In this document: one piece after another, positions 20,394 to 30,379 of the stretch
How positions within the stretch are numbered: position 1 is the stretch's first letter
Layout: every line of letters starts with the position of its first letter
Source: Nipponacmea schrenckii
Taxonomy: Eukaryota > Mollusca > Gastropoda > Lottiidae
DNA: 64,000 nucleotides
Reading direction: 5' to 3'
Assembly: GCA_030562195.1 (NCBI GenBank)
Contig: JAUJPP010000007.1
Location: 4,402,001-4,466,000 of the forward strand
Translations under genes and position numbers: made by a program
The notes under the pieces: generated by a model
The model's database searches: none
What the model saw: only the letters and a program-made list of their open reading frames with translations
Told to the model about the DNA's origin: nothing

Positions 20394-20399
20394 AATAAA
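20394..20399 (+). terminator. Candidate polyadenylation signal after A35
   Basis: AATAAA 28 bp downstream of the A35 stop and about 175 bp before the next exon. Confidence 0.4.
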
Positions 20400-20572
20400 T
20401 TACATTAAACACTTTTAAGTAAAAACTCCATATGTTTTGTATTCAGTCTTAATTGTCTTCAGTAATATTCCAGGACCACCTCAAAAACCTTTCTAAATGG
20501 GCGTTTTTTAATATACACTGTTATACTTTACCTTATAAAGCCTTCAATGATACCTTATTTGTTTATTTGTAG

Positions 20573-20764
20573 GAGATGGAAGTTAGAGGACTCATCTGTC
20601 CTGTTTGTTTTAAAAAATATGAATCCAGGTCCAATGTAGATCGACATTTCAGAAGTAAACATATGAACGTGTTATCTGTTTGTCCAATATGTCCAAAGAA
20701 ATATACAGATAAAAGTAATCTTACACGTCACATTAGGAATGCTCATCAAGTTACTAAAGAATAA
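20573..20764 (+). CDS. Terminal exon A36, two C2H2 fingers
   Basis: Acceptor TTATTTGTAG ending 20572, first codon GAG, 63 residues. Helices SRSNVDR and DKSNLTR. Tyr takes the core Phe position in both fingers (KKYES, KKYTD). Begins a set (A36-A44) in which finger 1 ends in RH. Confidence 0.88.
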   Translation, partial: EMEVRGLICPVCFKKYESRSNVDRHFRSKHMNVLSVCPICPKKYTDKSNLTRHIRNAHQVTKE

Positions 20765-21604
20765 ACTTTTATCATAGTTTATACTGTTATTTAAATATCA
20801 TAGTATATGACAAACAGAGTATAAATATGATTAGAACAGGCAAAACCAAAATAAAAACATTTCAGGTTGATTTGTGGCCAGTTTGAGGTTTCAATATTGT
20901 ATTCTTCCAATTCTTTAAACCAACAAAATAATCAGAAATGGTATTTATTGTTGACATTTCATTATTATTATAAACATTTGAACTTCGGTTTGTGGGAGTG
21001 AAAAAAGGGTTATGGTATGTATATGAAACGAAACATTGGAAGAGGTGAAGGTCATATAAGAGTGGGAACACATTCTAACATTCAATTTATTAAAATTTTG
21101 ATCTTCTATCAGCTGCAGTTCTTTACCGAAATTCTTACTCCATTCTGTGTCTTTCGATGTTTATCAAAACATTTTAATGGTCTGCTTTCATTTCATTTAC
21201 ATTCTAGAACAAAACATACAAAACATACATATACAAGTAATTTGATTGGTAGAGATTATCTAAAAATATAATAGAACCAATTTTGATTGGACAATATTCA
21301 GCTATGAAAAACATAATTGGTTTCACTTGTTGGAAGTATGACATACGAAGGCGTGGTTTTTTGAAACAATGAGAGTTCAGAGTCCAATCTATTTATTTTG
21401 CTTAATAGTTAGCCATTTTACATGTACATAATGTTGAGACTGGCAATGTTAATGGTTGGTGATTCTAGGTTGTATAATGTAGGGCTACGTTCATTTACAC
21501 TTTATCTGGTTAATATGTAGACCACTTAAAACCTACAAAAATGTCCCTTCCAATGAGTTTTATAGTAACTGGAAGGCTAATGGCATTGTAATTATATTTT
21601 CTAG
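20765..21604. other. Inter-exon gap, nothing recognised
   Basis: About 840 bp. An 84-codon plus-strand frame at 21017-21271 has no motif and random-looking composition; I do not call it. Confidence 0.45.
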
Positions 21605-21796
21605 GTTCAATGGCAACAAGAAGACATATATAGATGTTCAAATTGTGGGAAAGGATTTGCAAATAAGTCTAATTTATCAAGACATTTTAAAGGCATACAT
21701 CTTAACATCAAACGTTTTTGTCCAGTATGCAAGCAACAATTTACTGATGTTGGAAATATGAAAAAACATTTTGATAGAGTTCACAGATTATGTTGA
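21605..21796 (+). CDS. Terminal exon A37, two C2H2 fingers
   Basis: Acceptor ATTTTCTAG ending 21604, first codon GTT, 63 residues. Helices NKSNLSR and DVGNMKK. Regular finger geometry. 115 bp to A38. Confidence 0.88.
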   Translation, partial: VQWQQEDIYRCSNCGKGFANKSNLSRHFKGIHLNIKRFCPVCKQQFTDVGNMKKHFDRVHRLC

Positions 21797-21911
21797 AAGT
21801 TGCCCTTGTACTTGAATGCCAAACAATTTAAAATCATACTCAAAAACCTCACTGTTTTTATTTCTTGATTCTCTTATAGAAAACTTAACTCATCTAAAAT
21901 ATCTTTTGTAG

Positions 21912-22109
21912 GTTGTTTATTGGATAGGTGAAGATAGACTATATCGGTGTTCAGAGTGTTCCAAGTCTTTTAACCATAAATGTAGTTTAAAACGTCATTA
22001 TGAAGGTTCACACCTCAATATTCGACATACATGTTCTATTTGTTTGAAGCCTTTCTCCGACAGAGGGAATTTAGCCAAACATGTTAAACTTAAACATACC
22101 AGTAACTAA
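21912..22109 (+). CDS. Terminal exon A38, two C2H2 fingers
   Basis: Acceptor TCTTTTGTAG ending 21911, first codon GTT, 65 residues. Helices HKCSLKR and DRGNLAK. Ser replaces Asn at helix position 3 of finger 1. Confidence 0.88.
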   Translation, partial: VVYWIGEDRLYRCSECSKSFNHKCSLKRHYEGSHLNIRHTCSICLKPFSDRGNLAKHVKLKHTSN

Positions 22110-22356
22110 TAAAAAATGAGTTTTGAATATTGTCATAAGTTCATGCAATTTTGATGTTATATTGCAGTGGATTAATGTGATTGATAGCTCTCTAATATTT
22201 ATATAACAATCAGTTGAGTCAACATCTATGTTCAAAACACTTGTATTACCATGTGACTAATGTAACTAATCATAATCACTGAGGATTGTACTACTTTAAT
22301 CCTATCTATAGAAATGCGTGGAAATTGAATCTGAATTTTTCACTATATATTTGTAG

Positions 22357-22569
22357 GCTACAGCTGATGCAGATTTATATTTTCAATGTCATCTATGTGG
22401 TAAACCATTGAGTTGTCAGTATAGTTTAAATAGACATATTCGATATACACATCTTGGATACAAACATAAATGTCCTGTAGATAATTGTGGACAACAGTGG
22501 ACTGATAGGCGCGGCTTGAAAAGGCACATGATAAAACAACATCCTGACTATCCTTCCCTGAAAAGGTGA
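22357..22569 (+). CDS. Terminal exon A39, second finger is CX4C
   Basis: Acceptor TATTTGTAG ending 22356, first codon GCT, 70 residues. Finger 1 helix CQYSLNR. Finger 2 begins CPVDNC, a CX4C knuckle, then 12 residues (helix DRRGLKR) and HX4H. CX4C is known in other C2H2 families, but is the only case in this window. Trp replaces the core Phe. Confidence 0.86.
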   Translation, partial: ATADADLYFQCHLCGKPLSCQYSLNRHIRYTHLGYKHKCPVDNCGQQWTDRRGLKRHMIKQHPDYPSLKR

Positions 22570-22761
22570 CAAAAATAGCATACATACACTCATGTATAAA
22601 TCAGCTATAATGATACGCGAGTAAGTTGTCTTTGGACATAAAATCAAGATTGATTATTTTTAATACGGTCTTCACCCATAACCCAGTGATAAATAATATT
22701 TAATATATAACTATTAGCGTATTGTACAGAAATTATATTTTATTATTGGTATATATTGTAG

Positions 22762-22956
22762 GATGTGTTCCCACAACAGTTGACATGTTCAGTTTGTGGT
22801 AAAAATTTCCATTCTAAGTCTAATTTAACCAGACATTACAGAGGAGTTCATCTTAATTTTAAAGTCAGTTGTCCACTTTGTAATCAAACTTATACTGAGA
22901 GACATAATCTGAGGAAACATATAGCTCGGCATCATCCAGAAGCACTTCAAAATTGA
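22762..22956 (+). CDS. Terminal exon A40, two C2H2 fingers
   Basis: Acceptor TATATTGTAG ending 22761, first codon GAT, 64 residues. Helices SKSNLTR and ERHNLRK. Regular spacing and spacer LNFKVS. Confidence 0.88.
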   Translation, partial: DVFPQQLTCSVCGKNFHSKSNLTRHYRGVHLNFKVSCPLCNQTYTERHNLRKHIARHHPEALQN

Positions 22957-23751
22957 ATGAATCCTTTCTAAAAGATGCCCCAGTTTTTATGCTCAACATT
23001 CTGGAAAGCCTGATGCCTCAGTTGTTAATATTTGATTATGTTCACAAAACATCATGTATCTGTTGTGAGTCTGAATTTGCATTAAAACTTGAACACAAAA
23101 TTATGTGAAATTGAGGATGCAATGATTGTTTTGGGGATAATCTCCATATATTTAGACTTATGTATGTATTTCATACTTTATCTTGTTTTTAGATGCCTTA
23201 AAAATCACTCCTATCTATTATGGTGATGTTATGTATTATAGTCATATGTAAAAAAATATATTGTAATGTTGAATAAAAATTTCATGTATATTTACGAAAA
23301 CAAGTATTAATTTCATGGTAGTTTCCAAGACTTTGCCTGCTAAACGTGTAGAAGTTTGGTCAGCTGAATACTTGCCTTGCCAAATTTCCATCTTGTGTTG
23401 ATCAACAATAGTCTTTTGAGCATTAGCTAACAGTTAAACAGCAGTTGAACCTGACAGAAATGAAACATGGTAAAAGCCTGCAAATGTACTTATGATATTA
23501 GAATACTTTACATGTATCCTTAAGCATTTACTAGAAAAAAATAAAACATAAAAATACACACTATATCTTAAAAAATCAAATAGTGTCTTAAGTCAAAGTC
23601 AAAGAATATCATAACCAATCTACAGGAATCCTTCGACATACAAAAGTATCATTGGATCAATACTTGACACTGACATCTCACCTCTAATTCTTCATTGTTC
23701 ATCTGCTAAATCTACTGAAATTTGATCATACGCTGTACATTTATTTTGTAG
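22957..23751. other. Inter-exon gap with a possible poly(A) signal
   Basis: About 800 bp. AATAAA at 23272-23277, followed by TTTCATGTATATTT, could end an A40 transcript. Nothing else recognised. Confidence 0.45.
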
Positions 23752-23952
23752 GTGAAACTTCAAGATGATTTAAGTTGTTTGGTTTGTGGAAAAGTTTTCA
23801 CCTATAGATCAAATTTAAGAAGACATTTTAAGACTTATCATCTTCAGTTTCGCTTTCATTGTCCTGTTTGTAAGAAAGCTTACCTTAAAAAATGTGATGT
23901 TAGAACCCATGTTAGGAACCAACATCCGGGCGTAAATGCTGATTTGATTTAG
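23752..23952 (+). CDS. Terminal exon A41, two C2H2 fingers
   Basis: Acceptor TTATTTTGTAG ending 23751, first codon GTG, 66 residues. Helices YRSNLRR and KKCDVRT. Asp at helix position 3 of finger 2 and a Cys at position 2 are unusual here. The 296 bp after it hold nothing recognised. Confidence 0.88.
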   Translation: MKLQDDLSCLVCGKVFTYRSNLRRHFKTYHLQFRFHCPVCKKAYLKKCDVRTHVRNQHPGVNADLI

Positions 23953-24248
23953 GTAGGCTTTTCACAAGTATTTAGTTGTGTTGAGATGGTCATTAAGTTG
24001 TTACAAGTTGTCTCAAGACTAAAATAGATTACTCTTAGTTGGTTTATCTGTTGGACTAAAGAAGAAATTTGTTGATTCAGATCTTTAATGTCTCATCAAA
24101 GATGTCAAGAATAGAAAAAGTTTGATAGGTAATATTCACTGTTTTTAATGATTTTAAAAGAAAACGTGTGTTTTGTTGTGACTTATATCATTCCCTTTCT
24201 CAATACAACTTAAACATATGTTTAATTATTTTCAAATATATTTTGTAG

Positions 24249-24461
24249 GAATCAAACAATGGTGTTTTTGACTGTCCAGAGTGTGGGAAAAAGTTCACAT
24301 ATAAATCTAATCTAAATCGACACATCCGAGGATCCCATCTTAATATTAAACACTCTTGTCCTGTTTGTCATAGTTCATATGCATATGTTTCTGACATGAA
24401 AAATCATGTTCGAAGAAAACATCCTGAATTGTTTATGAACAGAAATCCATGTCACTATTAA
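24249..24461 (+). CDS. Terminal exon A42, two C2H2 fingers
   Basis: Acceptor ATTTTGTAG ending 24248, first codon GAA, 70 residues. Helices YKSNLNR and YVSDMKN. Shares GSHLN(I/V)KHSCP and the Y.SDMK finger 2 with A43: a tandem pair. Confidence 0.88.
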   Translation, partial: ESNNGVFDCPECGKKFTYKSNLNRHIRGSHLNIKHSCPVCHSSYAYVSDMKNHVRRKHPELFMNRNPCHY

Positions 24462-24690
24462 AAATGTTGTTATGACATTAAGATTATGTAATATATTTGT
24501 ATGGTAATGTCAAAACAAACAACAAAAAATATGAAAATTGTATGCATGGAAGAAGGTATATAAAGGTTCATTTACATGTAGTTATTATTAGAATTAATAT
24601 GTGAATAATAGAAAAATAATAATGAATACGATATTCCATGCCATGATTTTGCATGATAATGGTAAAATGTGTAATATTATTGAGAAATGA

Positions 24691-24696
24691 AATAAA
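24691..24696 (+). terminator. Candidate polyadenylation signal after A42
   Basis: AATAAA 230 bp after the A42 stop, followed by TTTATTCTGTG. Confidence 0.4.
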
Positions 24697-24901
24697 ATAT
24701 TTATTCTGTGAAATACCAGTTCATAGATACATTGTTTTATTTTCTATTGTTAAAAATACTGACTACTAGTTACTGACTTTAGCGTAGCTCAATATAGTTG
24801 CTGGCCAGAAACAAAATTATTTTGTTTACAGTACATTTATATATGTGACCATTAATACTGGATTGATATATAAATTAATGTTTCTTCAATATATTTTGTA
24901 G

Positions 24902-25096
24902 GCTTATACTGATGAATTTGGTTGCCAAGTTTGTGGGAAAATGTTTGTTTGTAAATCCAGTTTAACGAGACATGTCCGAGGATCTCATTTAAATGTCAAA
25001 CACTCTTGTCCTATTTGTCATCAAGTTTATGTTTATCAATCAGATATGAAAAGTCATATGAAAAGAAAACATTTTCAATATCTTACCAGAAAGTAA
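24902..25096 (+). CDS. Terminal exon A43, two C2H2 fingers
   Basis: Acceptor TATTTTGTAG ending 24901, first codon GCT, 64 residues. Helices CKSSLTR and YQSDMKS. Duplicate of A42, with its finger 1 helix changed at three positions. Gap to A44 is 295 bp without features. Confidence 0.88.
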   Translation, partial: AYTDEFGCQVCGKMFVCKSSLTRHVRGSHLNVKHSCPICHQVYVYQSDMKSHMKRKHFQYLTRK

Positions 25097-25391
25097 AGTT
25101 TTGCGAGTGGGTTGGATATTTACCGATGTGCCATTTACATTGCATGTATTAAATTTAAGCAAAGTTTTTGGGAAAAGATTTGATTTTTATTGATTGTTTG
25201 TTGAGGGAGGCTTTGTATATCTATTTATAAATCAATCTTTAATAAGGACCCATTAAAAGTGAGTATTTCTAGACACTTAAATAAGGTACCTTACATATTA
25301 AAAAAACAATTTAACATACTGAAAGTAAAAACCAAATCTATCAGCATTATATAATGATCAAAATTCAACATTAATTTCTTTGTATTTGTAG

Positions 25392-25580
25392 GCTGTTTTA
25401 CCAGAAACATTTCCCTGTCCAGAATGTCATAAGACTTATGATTTTAAGTCCAGTTTGTCAAGACATTTTCAATCTCAACATTTAAAACTGCGCTTTGATT
25501 GCCCATTTTGTAAAGGTACATTCACAGAAAGAGGAAATCTTCTCAAACACATACGAAAATTCCACAAAAATCAAAACTAG
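25392..25580 (+). CDS. Terminal exon A44, two C2H2 fingers
   Basis: Acceptor GTATTTGTAG ending 25391, first codon GCT, 62 residues. Helices FKSSLSR and ERGNLLK. The finger 1 knuckle is CPEC, shared with A42, A45 and A46. Confidence 0.88.
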   Translation, partial: AVLPETFPCPECHKTYDFKSSLSRHFQSQHLKLRFDCPFCKGTFTERGNLLKHIRKFHKNQN

Positions 25581-25773
25581 ATAAAAAACATTGTGAGTAG
25601 ATTCTCTTATTAGAAAATATGTTTCTTATTTCTTATTTATGACTCAAAGGTATTTCCAATGCAAGGCCATATACTCCCCTTATGAAAACTGAAAGTTCAC
25701 AAGTTGAACCTTAAAACCTTAAGATTAAAACTACTTTTGGTCTTATAAATAATTTATTACTGTATTTTTGTAG

Positions 25774-25962
25774 GTTGGTGGTAATTTATCTTGTCCAGAA
25801 TGTGGTAGAATCTTCAAACAACGTTTTAATTTGAATCGACACATTCAAGGCACTCATTTAAAAATCCGAGTTCAATGTCCATACTGTCAACGTAGTTATA
25901 GTGAAAAGGGAAATTTAATGAAACACATTAAAATAGTTCACAGACATTTAAATTCAATATAA
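25774..25962 (+). CDS. Terminal exon A45, two C2H2 fingers
   Basis: Acceptor ATTTTTGTAG ending 25773, first codon GTT, 62 residues. Helices QRFNLNR and EKGNLMK. Almost identical in DNA to A46 over the first ~150 bases; a very recent tandem duplication. Confidence 0.9.
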   Translation, partial: VGGNLSCPECGRIFKQRFNLNRHIQGTHLKIRVQCPYCQRSYSEKGNLMKHIKIVHRHLNSI

Positions 25963-26108
25963 TGTACAAAAGTTATTATTTTTAACAAATTTGCTCAATA
26001 TTGATTACAGGCATCAAAATAAATTAAGTTAAGGTATTTTTACTAATTTCAAAAACACAATTCCCTTATTCTAGTTTTGTATATTAATATATTACTATCA
26101 TTTTGTAG

Positions 26109-26282
26109 GTTGGTGGTAATTTATCTTGTCCAGAATGTGGTAGAATCTTCAAACAACGTTTTAATTTGAATCGACACATTCAAAGCACTCATTTAAAAAT
26201 TCGAGTTCAATGTCCATACTGTCAACGTAGTTATAGTGAAAAGGGATCATTGATGAAACACATTAAAATGACACATAGATAG
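26109..26282 (+). CDS. Terminal exon A46, two C2H2 fingers
   Basis: Acceptor CATTTTGTAG ending 26108, first codon GTT, 57 residues. Helices QRFNLNR and EKGSLMK. Differs from A45 by a few substitutions (Gly to Ser before the finger 1 Thr-His, Asn to Ser at helix position 3 of finger 2) and a shorter, different tail. Confidence 0.9.
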   Translation, partial: VGGNLSCPECGRIFKQRFNLNRHIQSTHLKIRVQCPYCQRSYSEKGSLMKHIKMTHR

Positions 26283-26553
26283 AGTTTTTGTATATTCAAT
26301 ACAGAAATCTGAAACTTGGAATTCTTGACTTAAGAATTTATAATTTAGCTCTGCAATTAGGGTTTTTAATAAGAATAATTTGAACTACATTTACATGCAT
26401 ATTGAATATTCTACCTGTTGAACTCTGAACAAACCTGGTTTTATAGTATGACTTATTGTTGTTTGATATTTATCTTCAAGGTATATATGATAATTTTTAT
26501 TGTGGAGTTTATAATTTTTTCATTAAATTTGTGTTATTTTTACTATTTTCTAG

Positions 26554-26757
26554 GTTGGTTCATGTAAAGGTGGTTCTTATGGCTGTGCTATCTGTCACAA
26601 AGTCTTCTCTTCTAAGTCTAATTTATTACGTCATATACGAGGCACCCATACTAATCAATCTTTTAAATGTCCCTTCTGTTCTCATCAAGCTAGATACAAA
26701 GGGAACTTACAAATTCACATAAGAACTCGACATCCAAATAGATTAAACTTATGCTAG
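26554..26757 (+). CDS. Terminal exon A47, two C2H2 fingers
   Basis: Acceptor ATTTTCTAG ending 26553, first codon GTT, 67 residues. Helices SKSNLLR and YKGNLQI. Finger 2 lacks the core Phe (SHQARYK). The lead has an extra Cys. The following 355 bp hold short AT-rich 'GATACAA' phrases (26780-26960) that also occur near 33060-33160; weak dispersed similarity only. Confidence 0.87.
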   Translation, partial: VGSCKGGSYGCAICHKVFSSKSNLLRHIRGTHTNQSFKCPFCSHQARYKGNLQIHIRTRHPNRLNLC

Positions 26758-27112
26758 GAAATCAAATGATCATACACAGATACAAAATTTGTTATTACAA
26801 GATACAAGCTAGGCAGGATACAAGTAAACAGTGGAACATATTTCAGAAAATATAACAAAAGATATCGCACAAAGTAAAAAAATCACAGAAACAAGATATA
26901 AACTAAGAAATCACTTAAATAGGACACAAAGTACAGAATCACATAGATAGGGTACAATAATTGGTACTATTTGACTGATTAAATAATATTGTAGTATTTG
27001 CAATTCTTCTTTTGTACCCGATAAATTTGTAGTCTCAAAATAAATTAAAATAGGGAGTTTCCTGATCTAAATTTCAAATGCCCTACTCAAATCTTTATTT
27101 CTTCTATTTTAG

Positions 27113-27310
27113 GTATATTATAGAAGTAAGCGAGTATTTGAGTGTTATTCCTGTGGAAAAGGCTTCAGTCTAAAAGGAAATCTTAAAAAACATATTGCAG
27201 GCAAACATTTAGATTTGAGATTGTTTTGTCCAGTTTGTAACAAATCATTTAATTTTCATTCAAATCTAATTAAACATATGCAAACAATACATATGATATA
27301 TAAATTGTAG
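27113..27310 (+). CDS. Terminal exon A48, two C2H2 fingers
   Basis: Acceptor TTCTATTTTAG ending 27112, first codon GTA, 65 residues. Helices LKGNLKK and FHSNLIK. The finger 1 helix LKGNLKK recurs in A50, A60 and A61. Gap to A49 (396 bp) has a T run at about 27453 and C-rich bits near 27520. Confidence 0.88.
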   Translation, partial: VYYRSKRVFECYSCGKGFSLKGNLKKHIAGKHLDLRLFCPVCNKSFNFHSNLIKHMQTIHMIYKL

Positions 27311-27706
27311 TATTTGTCTGTTTATAAACTCTACAATTGATATAGGTCAGTTGGTATTCAATTTGTAAATAAATTAAGAGAATGTTACAGTAACATTATA
27401 TTTACCATTAAATACAATCTTCCAAATCCATGTCTTTCCCCCAAACTGATAATTTTTTTTTTTTTTAAAAATTCATATTGTAGATGCTACATTTTGAATT
27501 CATCCATGACAGTTGTCATACCCCCCACCCCCTAACAATTAAATCAGTCGGACCCCTATTTTACCCCCATCACTGGTAAAATGGTAAAGATATGAGATCT
27601 GACTGATTCAACATACCAGAATAAAAGCACTGCAATATATCACAGTTCCACTGTTGGTTTATACTTGTATCTAATTATATTGAAAGTTGTTTGTTATATT
27701 TTGTAG

Positions 27707-27889
27707 ATTGGTGAAGTTTATTCTTGTACGTTTTGTGAGAAATGTTTCAGACTAAAAAGTAACTGGAAAAAACATATCAAAACACAACATCTCAATATAA
27801 GAGTTAAATGTCAGTTTTGTGGACAACTTTTTACTGAAGAATATGTTAAAAAACACATAAGAAGGGTCCATGAAAAAGAATGTATATAA
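27707..27889 (+). CDS. Terminal exon A49, second finger one residue short
   Basis: Acceptor TATTTTGTAG ending 27706; the first codon is ATT, one of few exons not beginning with G. 60 residues. Finger 1 helix LKSNWKK (Trp for the core Leu). Finger 2 is CX2CX11HX4H, lacking one residue before VKKH. Confidence 0.84.
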   Translation: MGEVYSCTFCEKCFRLKSNWKKHIKTQHLNIRVKCQFCGQLFTEEYVKKHIRRVHEKECI

Positions 27890-28156
27890 AATGTTTTTAT
27901 TGTGTAAGTTTTTAATAATGCAAACAGCAGACAATATAATAGCAAATACATGTACTTTCCAAAAATATGTTAATATTGATCTCTGAACTTAACTATCTGG
28001 TAATAAATATTAAATAAGGAATTCTAAAACAAATTAACCATAAACAGATCAATTTATTTTAAAAACCGCAATATTGAAAGCTAATAAGTATGTTTACTGG
28101 AATCAATGAAAAATATTATATATCAAAATGTCAATATTGAAATAAAAGAATCACAT

Positions 28157-28201
28157 AGGATATGTTAAGAAAACACATCAAACAAGTCCATACAAAATGA
28201 T
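28157..28201 (+). pseudogene. Fragment resembling the 3' end of exon A49
   Basis: About 45 bases (GATATGTTAAGAAAACACATC..., then GTCCATACAAAATGA) match the end of A49 finger 2 with an extra A that breaks the frame. No acceptor or first finger nearby. The rest of 27890-28597 shows nothing. Confidence 0.55.
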
Positions 28202-28597
28202 AGATTTACAACCTGCAAGATAATCAGCACAAAATTATGATGAAAGATCATCAAATTGATAACTATGTTGTTTAGTACTACAGTATTCATTTACCTAGTC
28301 AAATTTTTTAGTGTTAAACTATAGTTTGGATTGTAAATCCATCAATGTGTATAAGATACTTATATTGTTGGATTGAGGATTGAACTTTAAAAGTTGATAC
28401 AATTATTACTAGAGTTAGAAATTAATACAGTTGTTGTTATATGAAATTATAAGCAATCTTGTAAAAAAACATTGTGATGCATGATGCATCATTCATAATT
28501 AGATGAAATCAATGTGTTTCAGAATGTATTGTTATGTTGTATATCATTTGATTAATACTGTAGCACTTATAAATAATGTTTACTGTTTTATTTGTAG

Positions 28598-28792
28598 ATC
28601 ATTAAAACTGGTACATTTGAATGTGAATTTTGTGGCAAAGGTTTTACTTTAAAAGGAAATCTAAAGAAACATGTAGTAGGCAAACATTTAAATGTTAAAT
28701 CTCAATGTTCAATATGTTTTAAAATGTTTGCTTATCAAGCAAGTCTTATCCATCATATGAAGCAGGTCCATCCTAAAGGCGCATATTTCTGA
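28598..28792 (+). CDS. Terminal exon A50, two C2H2 fingers
   Basis: Acceptor TTATTTGTAG ending 28597, first codon ATC, 64 residues. Helices LKGNLKK and YQASLIH. Spacer LNVKSQ. The finger 2 knuckle is CSIC with F-A-Y following, like A63/A64. Confidence 0.88.
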   Translation: MIKTGTFECEFCGKGFTLKGNLKKHVVGKHLNVKSQCSICFKMFAYQASLIHHMKQVHPKGAYF

Positions 28793-29533
28793 TTTAATAA
28801 ATCAAATATTTAATGATATATTGGGTCGAATTCAATCTCTCTGAGCATCCAATTTTGACTGTTTTGATTAAAAATTTCGGATTGCTAAATATGACTGACA
28901 TTCAGTCTTTAAGTAGATTGATTTTAAATTTCTATTTTTATATGGGTCATTACTTCTCTACATATTTCACAATTTATGTAATATATCTATTAAATATATA
29001 AGTTCCGTAAATGTATTATCTCCTGTTGTTTCCTGTATCTGTTCTGTAAATATGTCTGTAAAGTTACACTTGAAATAAAGTGTCAGTTTGGTTATAATAA
29101 ATATTATATTTTTCATTGTTGTTCTTTCTTTTTATCATGAGACTATTTAAAAATATTCCTAAATGATTAGGCTAGGATTCCTAGTTACTGATTTGTAGTA
29201 AAATAAGCATCTTGAGCAAGATCATATTTATCACACAGATCTATCGCTTGTCTGTTTAAAACAGAGTTATTGTTAAGGGATTTTTAATTACCGGTATAGG
29301 CAATCTGTTAAATATTTATAATTGCAATTAAAACTAAATATATCCTTTACAATGGTTATTACCTTACCTTGATATAAAGTGACTGCTTATGTTTATGTTA
29401 TAAATCATCCAAAACCAAATATATCTACTCAACTATACTGTTACAAGTAATGAAATATAGAAATAACTTATATATTATAGAACATGAAGGAACAAGTATT
29501 CTTTCAGCTAATTTATTTTTTCTTATTTTGTAG
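28793..29533. other. Inter-exon gap with possible poly(A) signal
   Basis: AATAAA at 29074-29079 followed by GTGTCAGTTTGG, a plausible end for an A50 transcript. A 62-codon frame at 28813-29001 has no motif. Otherwise nothing. Confidence 0.45.
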
Positions 29534-29731
29534 TGGAACAATTTTTCCCGGAGTATGGCGAAACTAGAATGTGAATTTTGTGGAAAAGAGTTTAACTATA
29601 AGAGTAACTTAACTAAACATATCAAAGGACAACACATGAAAATACGAAGTCATTGTCCGATATGTGGCAAAAGCTTTTTACAAAAGGGATATCTTAAAAT
29701 ACACATCAGGGATCAGCACAAACTCCCTTAG
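29534..29731 (+). CDS. Terminal exon A51, two C2H2 fingers
   Basis: Acceptor TTATTTTGTAG ending 29533; first codon TGG, the only T-initial exon. 65 residues. Helices YKSNLTK and QKGYLKI. Spacer MKIRSH. Confidence 0.88.
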   Translation, partial: WNNFSRSMAKLECEFCGKEFNYKSNLTKHIKGQHMKIRSHCPICGKSFLQKGYLKIHIRDQHKLP

Positions 29732-30053
29732 TTGAAATAATGGTCATAATGGAAATTGTAAAATCTTTGTTTGAAAATAGATTACAGAGAAGATAATTTT
29801 TAAGCCCACCTTAGCCTAATGAAAATATTTATAAAAATACAAAACAACAATACACGAATCAAATATGTTCTACCGGTAATCAGAAATTCCTAGTTTGTTA
29901 TATTGATGATTAATAACAATAGTTAGTTTGCCAACTTCCAGATCAATTCTGGCACTGAATACTACTTTTTGCAATATAAATTTGAGTAAGAAAATTTTTT
30001 ATTACCTAACCCTTATATCATTACCTTATTGTCACAACAGAACAGAACAGTAT

Positions 30054-30172
30054 AATTTCTGTTTTCTGTAATAAATTATACAGACAGTATAACTGTTCTT
30101 AATTTCTGTTCTCTGTAATACATTATACAGACAGTATAACTGTTCTTAATTTCTGTTCTCTGTATATTGTAG
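30054..30172 (+). repeat. 47-bp tandem repeat running into an acceptor site
   Basis: Two full copies (30054-30100, 30101-30147) and a partial third (30148-30172). The unit carries AATTTCTGTTCTCTGTA and an ATTATACAGACAGTATAA palindrome-like core. The third copy supplies the pyrimidine tract of exon A52's acceptor. Confidence 0.9.
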
Positions 30173-30379
30173 GATGCAATTGAGTATATGAGTACAAGAG
30201 AAAAGAAAATACAATGTCCTGTTTGTTACAAGGTTTTTTCTTCAAAAGGAAATTTAAGGCAACATATGGAAGGAAAACATTTTAATCTTCGCTTTTCATG
30301 TACACTTTGTTCTCGAACATTTACACAGAAAAGTTCTTTAAAACTTCATATGAGAACAATTCACAAACTGGCACTGTAG
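30173..30379 (+). CDS. Terminal exon A52, two C2H2 fingers
   Basis: Acceptor TATATTGTAG ending 30172, first codon GAT, 68 residues with a 14-residue lead. Helices SKGNLRQ and QKSSLKL. Spacer FNLRFS; Phe after the finger 1 His (HF) is typical of A52-A61. The following 599 bp hold nothing recognised. Confidence 0.88.
   Translation, partial: DAIEYMSTREKKIQCPVCYKVFSSKGNLRQHMEGKHFNLRFSCTLCSRTFTQKSSLKLHMRTIHKLAL

Noticed and set aside
20862..21271. Overlapping 69- and 84-codon frames
   Set aside because: No domain or splice signal; composition typical of AT-rich non-coding DNA.
26456..26722. 88-codon plus-strand frame
   Set aside because: Overlaps exon A47 in another frame and crosses its acceptor; A47 has both fingers in its own frame.
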